Shown here one piece after another: positions 1 through 6,771 of a stretch of 64,000 nucleotides of DNA (position 1 is its first letter; every line of letters begins with the position of its first letter). The translations under genes were made by a program, and so were the position numbers. The stretch spans positions 558,001 to 622,000 of the forward strand of contig NZ_CP108352.1 of assembly GCF_036237275.1 (NCBI RefSeq), given 5' to 3'. The DNA is from Streptomyces sp. NBC_01353 (GTDB taxonomy: Bacteria; Actinomycetota; Actinomycetes; Streptomycetales; Streptomycetaceae). Below the pieces are notes generated by a model that made no database searches, was not told the origin of the DNA, and saw only the letters and a list, made by a program, of their open reading frames with translations.

Positions 1-1
1 T

Positions 2-106
2 CTGACCGGGCTGATCGGCCGGGTGCGCCGGGAGTCGCCGGCGAGTCGTGTCGTCGTCCCCGACTACAGGACCGTCTACGGCGGTGACATGAGGCCACGC
101 CCCTGA
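2..106 (+). CDS. 3' end of an unidentified gene (partial)
   Basis: The first 34 codons of the window are open and end at a TGA at 104-106. The C-terminal peptide contains VVVPDYRTVYGGDMRPRP, which I cannot assign to a family. It has typical high-GC third positions, and a strong hairpin follows it 41 bases downstream, so a real gene end is likely. The rest of the gene lies outside the window. No function is claimed. Confidence 0.45.
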   Translation: MTGLIGRVRRESPASRVVVPDYRTVYGGDMRPRP

Positions 107-147
107 CGAGTCAGGCACGACCGCCCAGTCCTCGACGGAGCGGGAAC

Positions 148-182
148 GCCGTCGCCCCCGGCGGGTGGCCGGGAGCGACGGC
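148..182. terminator. bidirectional terminator-like hairpin
   Basis: GCCGTCGC at 148-155 pairs with GCGACGGC at 175-182. After one mismatch, CCCGG at 157-161 pairs with CCGGG at 169-173. This stem sits between two convergent genes, the partial gene ending at 106 and the P450 gene ending at 213. No clear U-tract follows, which is common in high-GC actinomycetes. Confidence 0.65.
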
Positions 183-212
183 GGTCGGCGTGCGGAGCGG
201 GTCAGGCGACGG

Positions 213-1397
213 TCACCAGGCGACCGGAAGGCGCTCGGGGATGCGCTTCATGAAGCGGGTGCGCCAGACGAGTTGGTCGACCGGAACCGCGAGGTGCAGG
301 TCGGGCATCCTGTCGAGGAGTACCTCCAGGGCGATCTCGGTGTGCCGCTTGCCGAGGGCCGTGGCCGGGCAGTAGTGACCGCCACCCCCGAACGACAGGT
401 GCGCCGCGGCGTTGGGTCGGGTGATGTCGACGGTGTGCGGGTCGGGGAAGACGGCCGGGTCGGTGTTGGCCGCCTCGACCAGGACGAGGAGCAGCTCGCC
501 CTTGCGGACCTCGACGTCGCCGAGGGTGACGTCCTCGAGGGCGAGGCGCGGCAGCCCGTCGGCGATGGAGAGGTTGACGCGCAGCAACTCGTCCACGGCG
601 GCGGGGATCCGCTCCGGTTCCTTGCGCAGCCGCTCCCAGACGTCGGGGTTCTGGAGCAGCGAGAAGATGGCCATGGTGAGGAAACCCATGGTGGAGATGA
701 CGCCCGCGCCGAAGAAGGTGACGCCCACCGTGGCGAGCATCTCGTCGGTCAGATGGGCGTAGTCGGGATTCCCGCGCAGGGCGGCGAGTTCGGCCATCAG
801 TCCCGTGGTCGCCGGGTCGTCCAGGCGCTCGACCATATAGGCGATGTCGCGGTCCCAGTTGAGCCGGGCGCCGGTGACGGGGCAGGCCGAGTTCATGAAC
901 GCGATGTCCAGGCTGGCGGCGAGGCGCGGCGCGTCGGCCTCGGGTATGCCGAGGATGCGGCAGTGGAGGTTCTCCGCGTACGGGTTGGTGAACCGGCCGC
1001 GGAGGTCGACGGGCGGGCCGTACGCGACGAGTTCGTCGACGAGCTCGGAGGCGTGGCGGCGCATCCACTCGGTGAGGCCGTCGGTCTTGGGGTTGATCGC
1101 CTTGAGGACGGCCTTGCGGAGCCCCGCCCCGGTGATGTTGCCCATGTTGTTGACCACCTCGGGCGGGATGGTCAGCGCGTACTGCCGGGGGACGCCGGGA
1201 GCCGAGGTGTCCTTGAGCGAGAAGCGGGGGTCTTCGAGAACCTGCTTGCACAGCTCGTAGGAGGACACCAGCCAGGCCGGGTCGCCGGCGATGGTGCGGA
1301 CTCGTTTGACCGGCTCGGCGCGCAGGGACTCGATCTCGGTCGGAAGACGGTCGCCGCGGGCGGAGAACGGGAAGTCGGTGAGCGTGTCAGTGGTCAT
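213..1397 (-). CDS. CYP121-like cytochrome P450 paired with a cyclodipeptide synthase
   Basis: A 394-residue cytosolic P450 that probably oxidises the diketopiperazine made by the upstream synthase. The heme-ligand segment is [10 protein letters not shown] with Cys343, and the I-helix carries [10 protein letters not shown]. From memory it matches Mycobacterium tuberculosis CYP121 (mycocyclosin synthase, 396 aa) almost throughout: [11 protein letters not shown], the NWDRDI segment and the C-terminal [10 protein letters not shown] and RIPERLP segments are shared. The CYP121 residue pair Gln385-Arg386 is here Met383-Lys384, so the substrate or the coupling outcome may differ. The ATG at 1397 has GGAG about 6 bases upstream and overlaps the synthase end by 11 bases, indicating translational coupling. 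The larger open frame to 1799 is a shadow of the synthase gene. Redox partners are not in the window. Confidence 0.93.
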   Translation of the reverse strand: MTTDTLTDFPFSARGDRLPTEIESLRAEPVKRVRTIAGDPAWLVSSYELCKQVLEDPRFSLKDTSAPGVPRQYALTIPPEVVNNMGNITGAGLRKAVLKAINPKTDGLTEWMRRHASELVDELVAYGPPVDLRGRFTNPYAENLHCRILGIPEADAPRLAASLDIAFMNSACPVTGARLNWDRDIAYMVERLDDPATTGLMAELAALRGNPDYAHLTDEMLATVGVTFFGAGVISTMGFLTMAIFSLLQNPDVWERLRKEPERIPAAVDELLRVNLSIADGLPRLALEDVTLGDVEVRKGELLLVLVEAANTDPAVFPDPHTVDITRPNAAAHLSFGGGGHYCPATALGKRHTEIALEVLLDRMPDLHLAVPVDQLVWRTRFMKRIPERLPVAW

Positions 1398-2166
1398 CGT
1401 GGTCTCCGAGGATCGCGCTGACGATGGCGTGGCCCTGGTTGCGGGAGGCGCGCAGTCCGGAGCCCCTGGAGTAGAGGAGTTCGGCCATCGGCAGGAGCTG
1501 GTGGTAGCAGTTGAGGGAGGAGGGGACACCGAGGATCGCGGGGGTGTCCAGGAAGAGCGGTGCCTCGGCGCAGATGTACTGGAGGCAGACCTCGCGCTGG
1601 CGGGCGGTGGGGGTCTGGCCTTCGAGGACCTTGGAGGAGAGGAACGCCGCGACGAGTTTGTCGCAGGTGGCGAGAAACTCCGGGTCGGTGGCGAGCAGGT
1701 CGTCCAGGTGCTTGCGCAGGTGCCGGTAGGCGGGTATGTCGAGGAGCGCGGACATGGGGCGCCCTCGGAGCCGTTCGCCGCCGGGGTCGGTGGCGGCAAC
1801 GGCGTTGTTGACCTTGGCGCGCACGCCGCGGAGGTTCTTGACCGTCTTGCGGCGGGCCTCGTCCGGCGGGTAGCCGAGGGCCTCGTACATGTCTGCGACG
1901 TGCAGGTCGGTGTAGATGAGGTCGACCTGCTCGAAGTTGCGCAGTCCCCAGGTGGCGAGGTCGGCCACGCGCTGGGCGGAGAAGTAGCCGTTTCCGGGGG
2001 AGATGCCGATGACCGCGTGGGCGCCTTCGGTGTGGATCACTTGGCAGTGCTGCGTATACGGCTGGACCTTGAAGCTGTCGGTCGCTGTCGTCGACAAGTG
2101 AAGAGATGTCCTTCGGGCCGCTAGTCCCGTCGGGGCCGTGTGCCCCTGGTGTGGCGGCGACGGCAT
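1387..2166 (-). CDS. cyclodipeptide synthase (NYH/AlbC-type)
   Basis: Makes a cyclo-dipeptide from two aminoacyl-tRNAs. The diagnostic motifs are present: [10 protein letters not shown], where Ser56 is the candidate acyl-carrying nucleophile and Asn59 the subfamily Asn; YICAEAP with Tyr197 and Glu201; and NCYH with Tyr221-His222. Asn, Tyr and His at these places mark the NYH subfamily of AlbC (Ser37, Asn40, Tyr178, Glu182, Tyr202, His203). The ATG at 2166 gives 259 residues. A TTG at 2097 with AAGGA upstream would give 236, closer to AlbC (239), so the start is uncertain. It forms a two-gene operon with the P450. The two amino acids used cannot be read from the sequence; Tyr-Tyr is plausible by analogy with Rv2275/CYP121. 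Confidence 0.93.
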   Translation of the reverse strand: MPSPPHQGHTAPTGLAARRTSLHLSTTATDSFKVQPYTQHCQVIHTEGAHAVIGISPGNGYFSAQRVADLATWGLRNFEQVDLIYTDLHVADMYEALGYPPDEARRKTVKNLRGVRAKVNNAVAATDPGGERLRGRPMSALLDIPAYRHLRKHLDDLLATDPEFLATCDKLVAAFLSSKVLEGQTPTARQREVCLQYICAEAPLFLDTPAILGVPSSLNCYHQLLPMAELLYSRGSGLRASRNQGHAIVSAILGDHDDH

Positions 2167-2244
2167 GAAGTTACCGGCGATCTCCACAGAGTGACGATTC
2201 TGATTGCGAGGTGGCTGGTAATCGTCTGTACACGACCGAAATTG

Positions 2245-2274
2245 ATATGCCGCCCCTGATTTGGAGCGGCATAT
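2245..2274 (-). terminator. hairpin downstream of the LacI-family gene
   Basis: ATATGCCGC at 2245-2253 is perfectly complementary to GCGGCATAT at 2266-2274, with two further inner pairs. It follows the LacI gene (ends 2303) and precedes the synthase gene on the same strand, so it probably separates the galactan genes from the diketopiperazine operon. The sequence beyond it on the minus strand is moderately T-rich. Confidence 0.6.
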
Positions 2275-2302
2275 TCCGGCCATTGTCTCGGGTGTTGGAC
2301 GC

Positions 2303-3328
2303 TCAGCTCGACTCGCGGCGCACCAGCTCCGTGGGGAGGATGACCGCGGACGGTTCCTCGCCACCTATGCGGGCGAGCAGCATCCGGACCATTTCGGTGC
2401 TGATGCGGTCCCACGGCTGACGGATCGTGGTGAGCGGCGGGCGGGAGGACACAGCGGCCTGGGAGTCGTCGAAGCCGCCCACAGCGACGTCCTCGGGGAC
2501 CCGGCGGCCGGCGCGGTCGAGGGCGTCGAGCACGCCCTGGGCCATCAGGTCCGAGGCCACGAACACGGCGTCGATGTCCGGGGCGCGCTCGAGGAGCTGG
2601 GCGGCGGAGCTCTCGCCGCTCGCCCGGCTGTAGTCGCCGGTGGCGATCAGCGCGTCGTCGGCGGGCAGGCCGTACTCGGCCAGCGTTTCGCGGTATCCCG
2701 CGAGGCGTTCGACGCCGCCCGGGGTGTCCAGGGGGCCGGTGACCGTGGCGATGCGGCGTCGCCCCGTCTCGTACAGATGGCGGACCATGTCCCGTGCGCC
2801 GTCCCGGTCGTCCGCAGCGACATAGCCGATCTTGGCGGTCTGGCCGAGCGGCTTGCCGCACGCGACGACCGGGACGCCCGCTGCGTGCAGATGGGCGACG
2901 ACGGGGTCGCCGGAGTGGCTGGAGACCAGCAGGACGCCGTCGACGTGGCCGGCCTCGATGTAGCGCAGGTTGCGCCGCCGTTCGTCCTCGTTGCCCGCGA
3001 TCATCAGCAGCAGCGGGATGTCCTGGGCGGCGAGCGCCTGCGTACAGGCCCGCAGCAGCACGTTGAAGTTCGGGTCCTCGAAGAACCGCTCCTGAGGCTC
3101 GGTCAGCAGGAACGCCACCGAGCCGGACTTGCCGGTGATCAGCGAGCGCGCGTGCCGGTTCACGACGTAGCCCGTTCTGCGGATGGCGGCGTCGACGGCG
3201 GCCTTGGAGGTGGGGCTGACGTAGTGCCCGCCGTTGAGGACGCGCGAGACCGTGCCGCGTGAGACGCCTGCCTCCCGCGCCACGTCGTGGATCGTGGCCG
3301 GGCGGCGCCTGCCCGCTGGAATGCTCAT
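2303..3328 (-). CDS. LacI-family transcriptional regulator of the galactan cassette
   Basis: A 341-residue repressor. The N-terminal helix-turn-helix and hinge read ATIHDVAREAGVSRGTVSRV followed by LNGGHYVSP (about residues 11-40), and a periplasmic-binding-protein-like effector domain starts near residue 65. The ATG at 3328 has GGGGAA 8 bases upstream; the frame runs further upstream but that part is antisense to the permease. It is the last gene of a minus-strand run after an importer (26-base gap). The likely target is the palindrome at 6636-6649 in the importer/GH42 divergent region, and the inducer is probably a galacto-oligosaccharide, by context only. Confidence 0.9.
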   Translation of the reverse strand: MSIPAGRRRPATIHDVAREAGVSRGTVSRVLNGGHYVSPTSKAAVDAAIRRTGYVVNRHARSLITGKSGSVAFLLTEPQERFFEDPNFNVLLRACTQALAAQDIPLLLMIAGNEDERRRNLRYIEAGHVDGVLLVSSHSGDPVVAHLHAAGVPVVACGKPLGQTAKIGYVAADDRDGARDMVRHLYETGRRRIATVTGPLDTPGGVERLAGYRETLAEYGLPADDALIATGDYSRASGESSAAQLLERAPDIDAVFVASDLMAQGVLDALDRAGRRVPEDVAVGGFDDSQAAVSSRPPLTTIRQPWDRISTEMVRMLLARIGGEEPSAVILPTELVRRESS

Positions 3329-3354
3329 GCTCGTTTCCCCTTGTTCCCCGGTGC

Positions 3355-4296
3355 TCAGGACTTTACGGCGCCGGACAGCAGATCGAGGCTCCAGAACCGC
3401 TGGATGACCAGGAACAGTGCGATGAGCGGGACGATCGCGAGCAGCGCGCCGGTGATGACCAGCGTGTAGAGGGCGGGTTGTCCGGCCCCCTGCTTCAGCA
3501 GGGTGAACAGACCGACGGTCATGGGGAACTTCTCGTCGTCGCCGAGCATGATGAACGGCAGCAGGAAGTTGTTCCAGATGGCGACGAACTGGAAGAGGAA
3601 GATGGTCACCAGGCCCGGGGACATCATGGGCAGGGCGATCCGCAGGAAGATGCGCCACTCCCCCGCGCCGTCCATCCGGCCGGCCTCCACGAGCTCCATG
3701 GGGATCGCGGCCTCGGCGTAGATCCGGCCGAGGTAGACGCCGTACGGCGAGAGGATCAGCGGCAGCAGGACGGAGAGGTACGTGTCCGTCAGATCGGCCT
3801 CGGCCATGAGCAGGTACTGCGGGATGGCGAGGATGACCGGGGGCATGAGCACGCCGGTGAGGATCAGGTTGAAGAACGTCTCGCGGCCGCGGAAGCGGTA
3901 GACGGCGAGGGCGTAGCCGGCGAGCGCCGACACGATCGTGGAGAGCACGGCGCCGAGGCCCGCGTAGAACACGGAGTTGGCCATCCACCGCCAGTAGAGA
4001 CCGTCGCGGTACGCGGCGAGGTCGGCGAGGTTGTCGCCGAAGCCGTTCCCGGGCAGGAAGGTGAAGGTGGAGAAGAGGTCGGCGCCCGACTTGGTGGAGG
4101 CCACCAGGACCCAGGCGATGGGCAGCAGGCAGTAGAGCGCGCCGAGGAGCAGTGCGGCGGTCGGCAGGAGGGCGACACGGCCGGGGCTGGGGGTCCCCCC
4201 GCCGGAGGCAGGGGGAGGCCCCTGGGACGTTCCGGGGGTGCTGCCGGCCGCCGGGGCGGCCTTGCGCACGTGCGGCGGGGAGGCGAGCCCGCTCAT
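3355..4296 (-). CDS. sugar ABC transporter permease, MalG-like (galactan importer)
   Basis: A 313-residue CUT1 inner-membrane permease with about six helices and an EAA loop near EAGRMDGAGEWRIFLRIALP. It pairs with the MalF-like permease just upstream, and its ATG overlaps that gene's stop by four bases (ATGA). The N-terminal tail of about 40 residues before the first helix is low-complexity (PPPASGGGTPSPG). That stretch is encoded by a repeat element also found at 57052-57084, so the tail looks like an in-frame repeat insertion. No ATPase gene is nearby; a shared MsiK-type ATPase is expected. Confidence 0.92.
   Translation of the reverse strand: MSGLASPPHVRKAAPAAGSTPGTSQGPPPASGGGTPSPGRVALLPTAALLLGALYCLLPIAWVLVASTKSGADLFSTFTFLPGNGFGDNLADLAAYRDGLYWRWMANSVFYAGLGAVLSTIVSALAGYALAVYRFRGRETFFNLILTGVLMPPVILAIPQYLLMAEADLTDTYLSVLLPLILSPYGVYLGRIYAEAAIPMELVEAGRMDGAGEWRIFLRIALPMMSPGLVTIFLFQFVAIWNNFLLPFIMLGDDEKFPMTVGLFTLLKQGAGQPALYTLVITGALLAIVPLIALFLVIQRFWSLDLLSGAVKS
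4187..4225. repeat. interspersed repeat copy inside a coding sequence
   Basis: The plus strand reads CTGGGGGTCCCCCC at 4187-4200, followed by a CGGAG-type core and GGGGGAGG. The same arrangement recurs at 57052-57084 in non-coding DNA, and its first 16 bases recur inverted at 57155-57170. Here it lies in frame within the permease gene and encodes residues of about 24-37. Confidence 0.7.
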
Positions 4297-5273
4297 CGGG
4301 TGGCTCCTTGCTTCGTACGACGGTTGGAGGCCCTGAGCAGGCCGAAGGAGAGCAGGAAGGTGGCGGCGGCGAGGACCACGGCGGTGGCCGACGCGGCGTG
4401 GATGTTCCCGCCGGTGAAGGCGTCGTTGTAGACCTTCATCAGGGGGCTCCAGGTGGTGGGGATGCCGTTGGTGAGCGGCCGGAGCGTGGTGGGCTCGTTG
4501 AAGACCTGGAGGGTGGCGATGATCGAGAAGAAGAACGTCAGGACCAGGGAGGGCGCCACCATCGGGATCTTGATCCGCAGGGCGATCTGCAGCTCCGAGC
4601 AGCCGTCGAGCTTGGCGGCCTCGAAGACCTCGGTGGGCAGCGAGCGCAGCGAGGTGTAGATCACGATCATGTTGAAGCCGGTGCCGCCCCAGACGGCGAT
4701 GTTGGCCATCGCCAGGTACAGCGGGCCGCCGTCCATCAGGTCCGGCTCCGGCATCCCGAGGGCGTCGAGGAGGTAGTAGAAGGGGCTGACGTCCGGCAGG
4801 TAGAGGAAGCCCCACATGAGGGCCGCGATGACTCCCGGGACCGCGTACGGCAGGAAGATCACGAGGCGGGAGAAGGAACGGGCCCGTACGCGCTCGGAGT
4901 CGAGCAGCAGCGCGAACAGCAGGGCGAGACCGAGCATGACGGGGACGACGATCGCGCCGTAGCCGAGGATCCGCAGGGCGCTGTGGCCGAGTTCGGAGTC
5001 GGTGAGGGCGGCGGTGTAGTTCTCCAGGCCCGCCCAGACCTCGCTCCTGGCTCCCTTGCCCAGACCGAGGCCCTTGACCTCGATCTTGTGCAGGCTGAGC
5101 CAGAGCGCGTAGCCGATGGGCAGCGCGAAGAAGAGGACGAAGAGGACGGCGGCCGGGAGGAGGAAGAAGTAGGGGGCGCTTCGCGCTCGTTCGAGGGTGG
5201 TGGGCGACGGGTGGTCGTACGGGGCCGACTGGGCCCCGTACGACCGGCGCACGCCCTTGATGGGCTGCGTCAC
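4293..5273 (-). CDS. sugar ABC transporter permease, MalF-like (galactan importer)
   Basis: A 326-residue CUT1 permease with six or so transmembrane segments, the first at about residues 33-55. The EAA motif is EAAKLDGCSELQIALRIKIP near residue 220. It starts at a GTG at 5273 whose last bases overlap the binding-protein stop (GTGA), and its own stop overlaps the next permease start, so the three importer genes are translationally coupled. The substrate is inferred from the adjacent GH42 and GH53 genes to be beta-1,4-galacto-oligosaccharides. Confidence 0.92.
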   Translation of the reverse strand: MTQPIKGVRRSYGAQSAPYDHPSPTTLERARSAPYFFLLPAAVLFVLFFALPIGYALWLSLHKIEVKGLGLGKGARSEVWAGLENYTAALTDSELGHSALRILGYGAIVVPVMLGLALLFALLLDSERVRARSFSRLVIFLPYAVPGVIAALMWGFLYLPDVSPFYYLLDALGMPEPDLMDGGPLYLAMANIAVWGGTGFNMIVIYTSLRSLPTEVFEAAKLDGCSELQIALRIKIPMVAPSLVLTFFFSIIATLQVFNEPTTLRPLTNGIPTTWSPLMKVYNDAFTGGNIHAASATAVVLAAATFLLSFGLLRASNRRTKQGATR

Positions 5274-6580
5274 TGGGCGACCTCGAAGCCCTGCTTCTTC
5301 AGGTCGGCGACGGTGGCGCCCTGCATCGCGGTCAGGGCGGCGCCGAAGTCGGACTTGGCCTTGGCTGCCTTGCCGAACTCGTCCTTGAAGGAGGTGTAGG
5401 CCACGTTCACGTTCGGCCCCCAGGCGGCGGGGGCGGTGGTCTTCGCGATCTCGGCCGCCTTCGTGTAGAAGTCGGCCTGGTTGGCGAAGAAGTCCGGGGA
5501 CTTGGCCAGCGCGCCGCCGGTCTGGGCGGCGGTGGCGGCCGGGTAGACACCTGCTTCCTTCACCAGGGCGGCGAGCGCCTCGGGGTCGGTGTTCAGCCAG
5601 GTGGCGAACTTCGCGGCGGCCGCCTTGTGCTTCGAGTCGGTGGTGACGGCGGTGGTGGATCCGCCCCAGCTACCGGTGGCGGGCTTCGACGCGTCCCACT
5701 GCGGCAGCGGGGCCATGGCCCACTTGCCCTTGGTGTCGGGCGCGGCGGTCGTCAGGACGCCCGGCGCCCAGACGGCGCTGACCCAGGCGAGCTGCTGTCC
5801 GGTGTTGAGGGCCTTGTTCCATGCGGGGGTGTACATCGGCTGGTTGTCGATGGCGCCCTCCTTGACGAGGCCGCCCCAGAAGTCGGCGACCTTCTGGGTG
5901 CCGGGGTCGTCGATGCCGACCTTCCACTTCTGGTCCTGGGTGGTCCACCACTGGGCGCCGGCCTGCTGGGCGAGGCCGGCGAAGAGACCGGAGTCGTTGG
6001 AGGAGAAGGTCGTGAGCGCCTTGTCGGGTGCCTTGGTCTTGAGGGCCTTGGCGGTGGCGGCGAACTCGTCCCAGGTGGTGGGGACCGTGAGGCCGTACTG
6101 CTGGAACAGGTCGGTCCGGTAGAAGAACATCAGCGGGCCGGAGTCCTGGGGCACCGCGTAGACGGCGTCGGAGCCGAGCGTGGTCTGCTGCCACAGGCCG
6201 GGGGCGAAGGCGTCCTTGACGCCGCCGACCTCCTTGGAGATGTCGGCGAGGGCGTCGTTGCTGACCAGCGTCGGCAGCGCCTGGAACTCGGCCTGGACGA
6301 GATCGGGGGCCTGGTGGGCCTTGGAGGCCGTGATGATCTTGGTGACCAGGTCGTCGCCGGAGGCCTGCTTCTGGACGGTGACCTTGATGTCCGGGTTCTT
6401 CTTGTTCCAGATCGCGGCCACCTTGTCCATGTTGGGCGCCCAGGCCCAGTAGGTGAGCGATACGGGACCGGATTCGGCCTGCTCGCCACTGTCGGACGAG
6501 CCGCAGGCGGTGAGCACGGCCGCGCCGAGAGCGACGGCGGTGACAGTGGCGACAACACGGTGGCGCAAAACGATGGGCAT
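5270..6580 (-). CDS. extracellular sugar-binding lipoprotein (galactan importer)
   Basis: A 436-residue family 1 solute-binding protein. The signal peptide ends in a lipobox AVLTAC with Cys26 as the lipidation site, followed by a short Ser/Gly linker and the binding domain starting at SLTYWAWAPNMDKVAAIW. It captures the sugar and delivers it to the two permeases downstream. The ATG at 6580 has GGGGAGAGG about 5 bases upstream; the frame extends 30 codons further but crosses the operator and promoter. It is divergent from the GH42 gene. Confidence 0.93.
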   Translation of the reverse strand: MPIVLRHRVVATVTAVALGAAVLTACGSSDSGEQAESGPVSLTYWAWAPNMDKVAAIWNKKNPDIKVTVQKQASGDDLVTKIITASKAHQAPDLVQAEFQALPTLVSNDALADISKEVGGVKDAFAPGLWQQTTLGSDAVYAVPQDSGPLMFFYRTDLFQQYGLTVPTTWDEFAATAKALKTKAPDKALTTFSSNDSGLFAGLAQQAGAQWWTTQDQKWKVGIDDPGTQKVADFWGGLVKEGAIDNQPMYTPAWNKALNTGQQLAWVSAVWAPGVLTTAAPDTKGKWAMAPLPQWDASKPATGSWGGSTTAVTTDSKHKAAAAKFATWLNTDPEALAALVKEAGVYPAATAAQTGGALAKSPDFFANQADFYTKAAEIAKTTAPAAWGPNVNVAYTSFKDEFGKAAKAKSDFGAALTAMQGATVADLKKQGFEVAQ

Positions 6581-6635
6581 GGAGCCTCTCCCCTGACGAG
6601 CGGCCCTCCCGTCGCGGAAGGACCTGCCATGCATC

Positions 6636-6649
6636 TGTGAGCGTTCACA
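6636..6649. promoter_or_regulatory. LacI-family operator, primary site
   Basis: TGTGAGCGTTCACA is flanked by C and G, giving CTGTGA and TCACAG as perfect 6-bp arms with a four-base centre. It overlaps the proposed -10 of the importer promoter and lies 56 bases before the binding-protein start. The LacI-family gene of the same cluster is the obvious candidate binder. Confidence 0.7.
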
Positions 6650-6701
6650 GTAGAGAAACGCTCCGGACACTTGTCAATGGTGGATCGTGTGCGGTTATGT
6701 T
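6647..6701. promoter_or_regulatory. overlapping divergent promoters for importer and GH42
   Basis: Minus strand: TTGACA (6677-6672) and TACTGT (6652-6647), spacer 19. Plus strand: TTGTCA (6671-6676) and TATGTT (6696-6701), spacer 19. The two -35 elements share the TTGTCAA heptamer, so the promoters would face away from one common -35 block. The spacers are longer than the optimum, so this is a prediction only. Confidence 0.45.
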
Positions 6702-6725
6702 GCGTTGCCACATCGAGATCTGATG

Positions 6726-6739
6726 TGTGTACGTTCCCA
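6726..6739. promoter_or_regulatory. LacI-family operator, second degenerate site
   Basis: TGTGTACGTTCCCA matches the 6636-6649 site TGTGAGCGTTCACA at 11 of 14 positions. It lies between the plus-strand promoter and the GH42 start (6772), where a bound repressor would block transcription. Confidence 0.5.
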
Positions 6740-6771
6740 GATGTTCGAGTTCGACGTTCAGGAGACAACTC

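Noticed and set aside
213-1799. Longer P450 frame starting at 1799
   Set aside because: The first 134 codons are antisense-like Pro/Ser/Thr-rich sequence within the synthase gene; the ATG at 1397 with GGAG matches the CYP121 start.
213-3328. A larger secondary-metabolite cluster including the LacI gene
   Set aside because: A hairpin at 2245-2274 separates the LacI gene from the synthase, and the LacI gene belongs with the galactan importer.
6636-6649. Possible CRP site (TGTGA...TCACA)
   Set aside because: CRP sites have six bases between the arms; here there are four, and a LacI-family gene belongs to the cluster.
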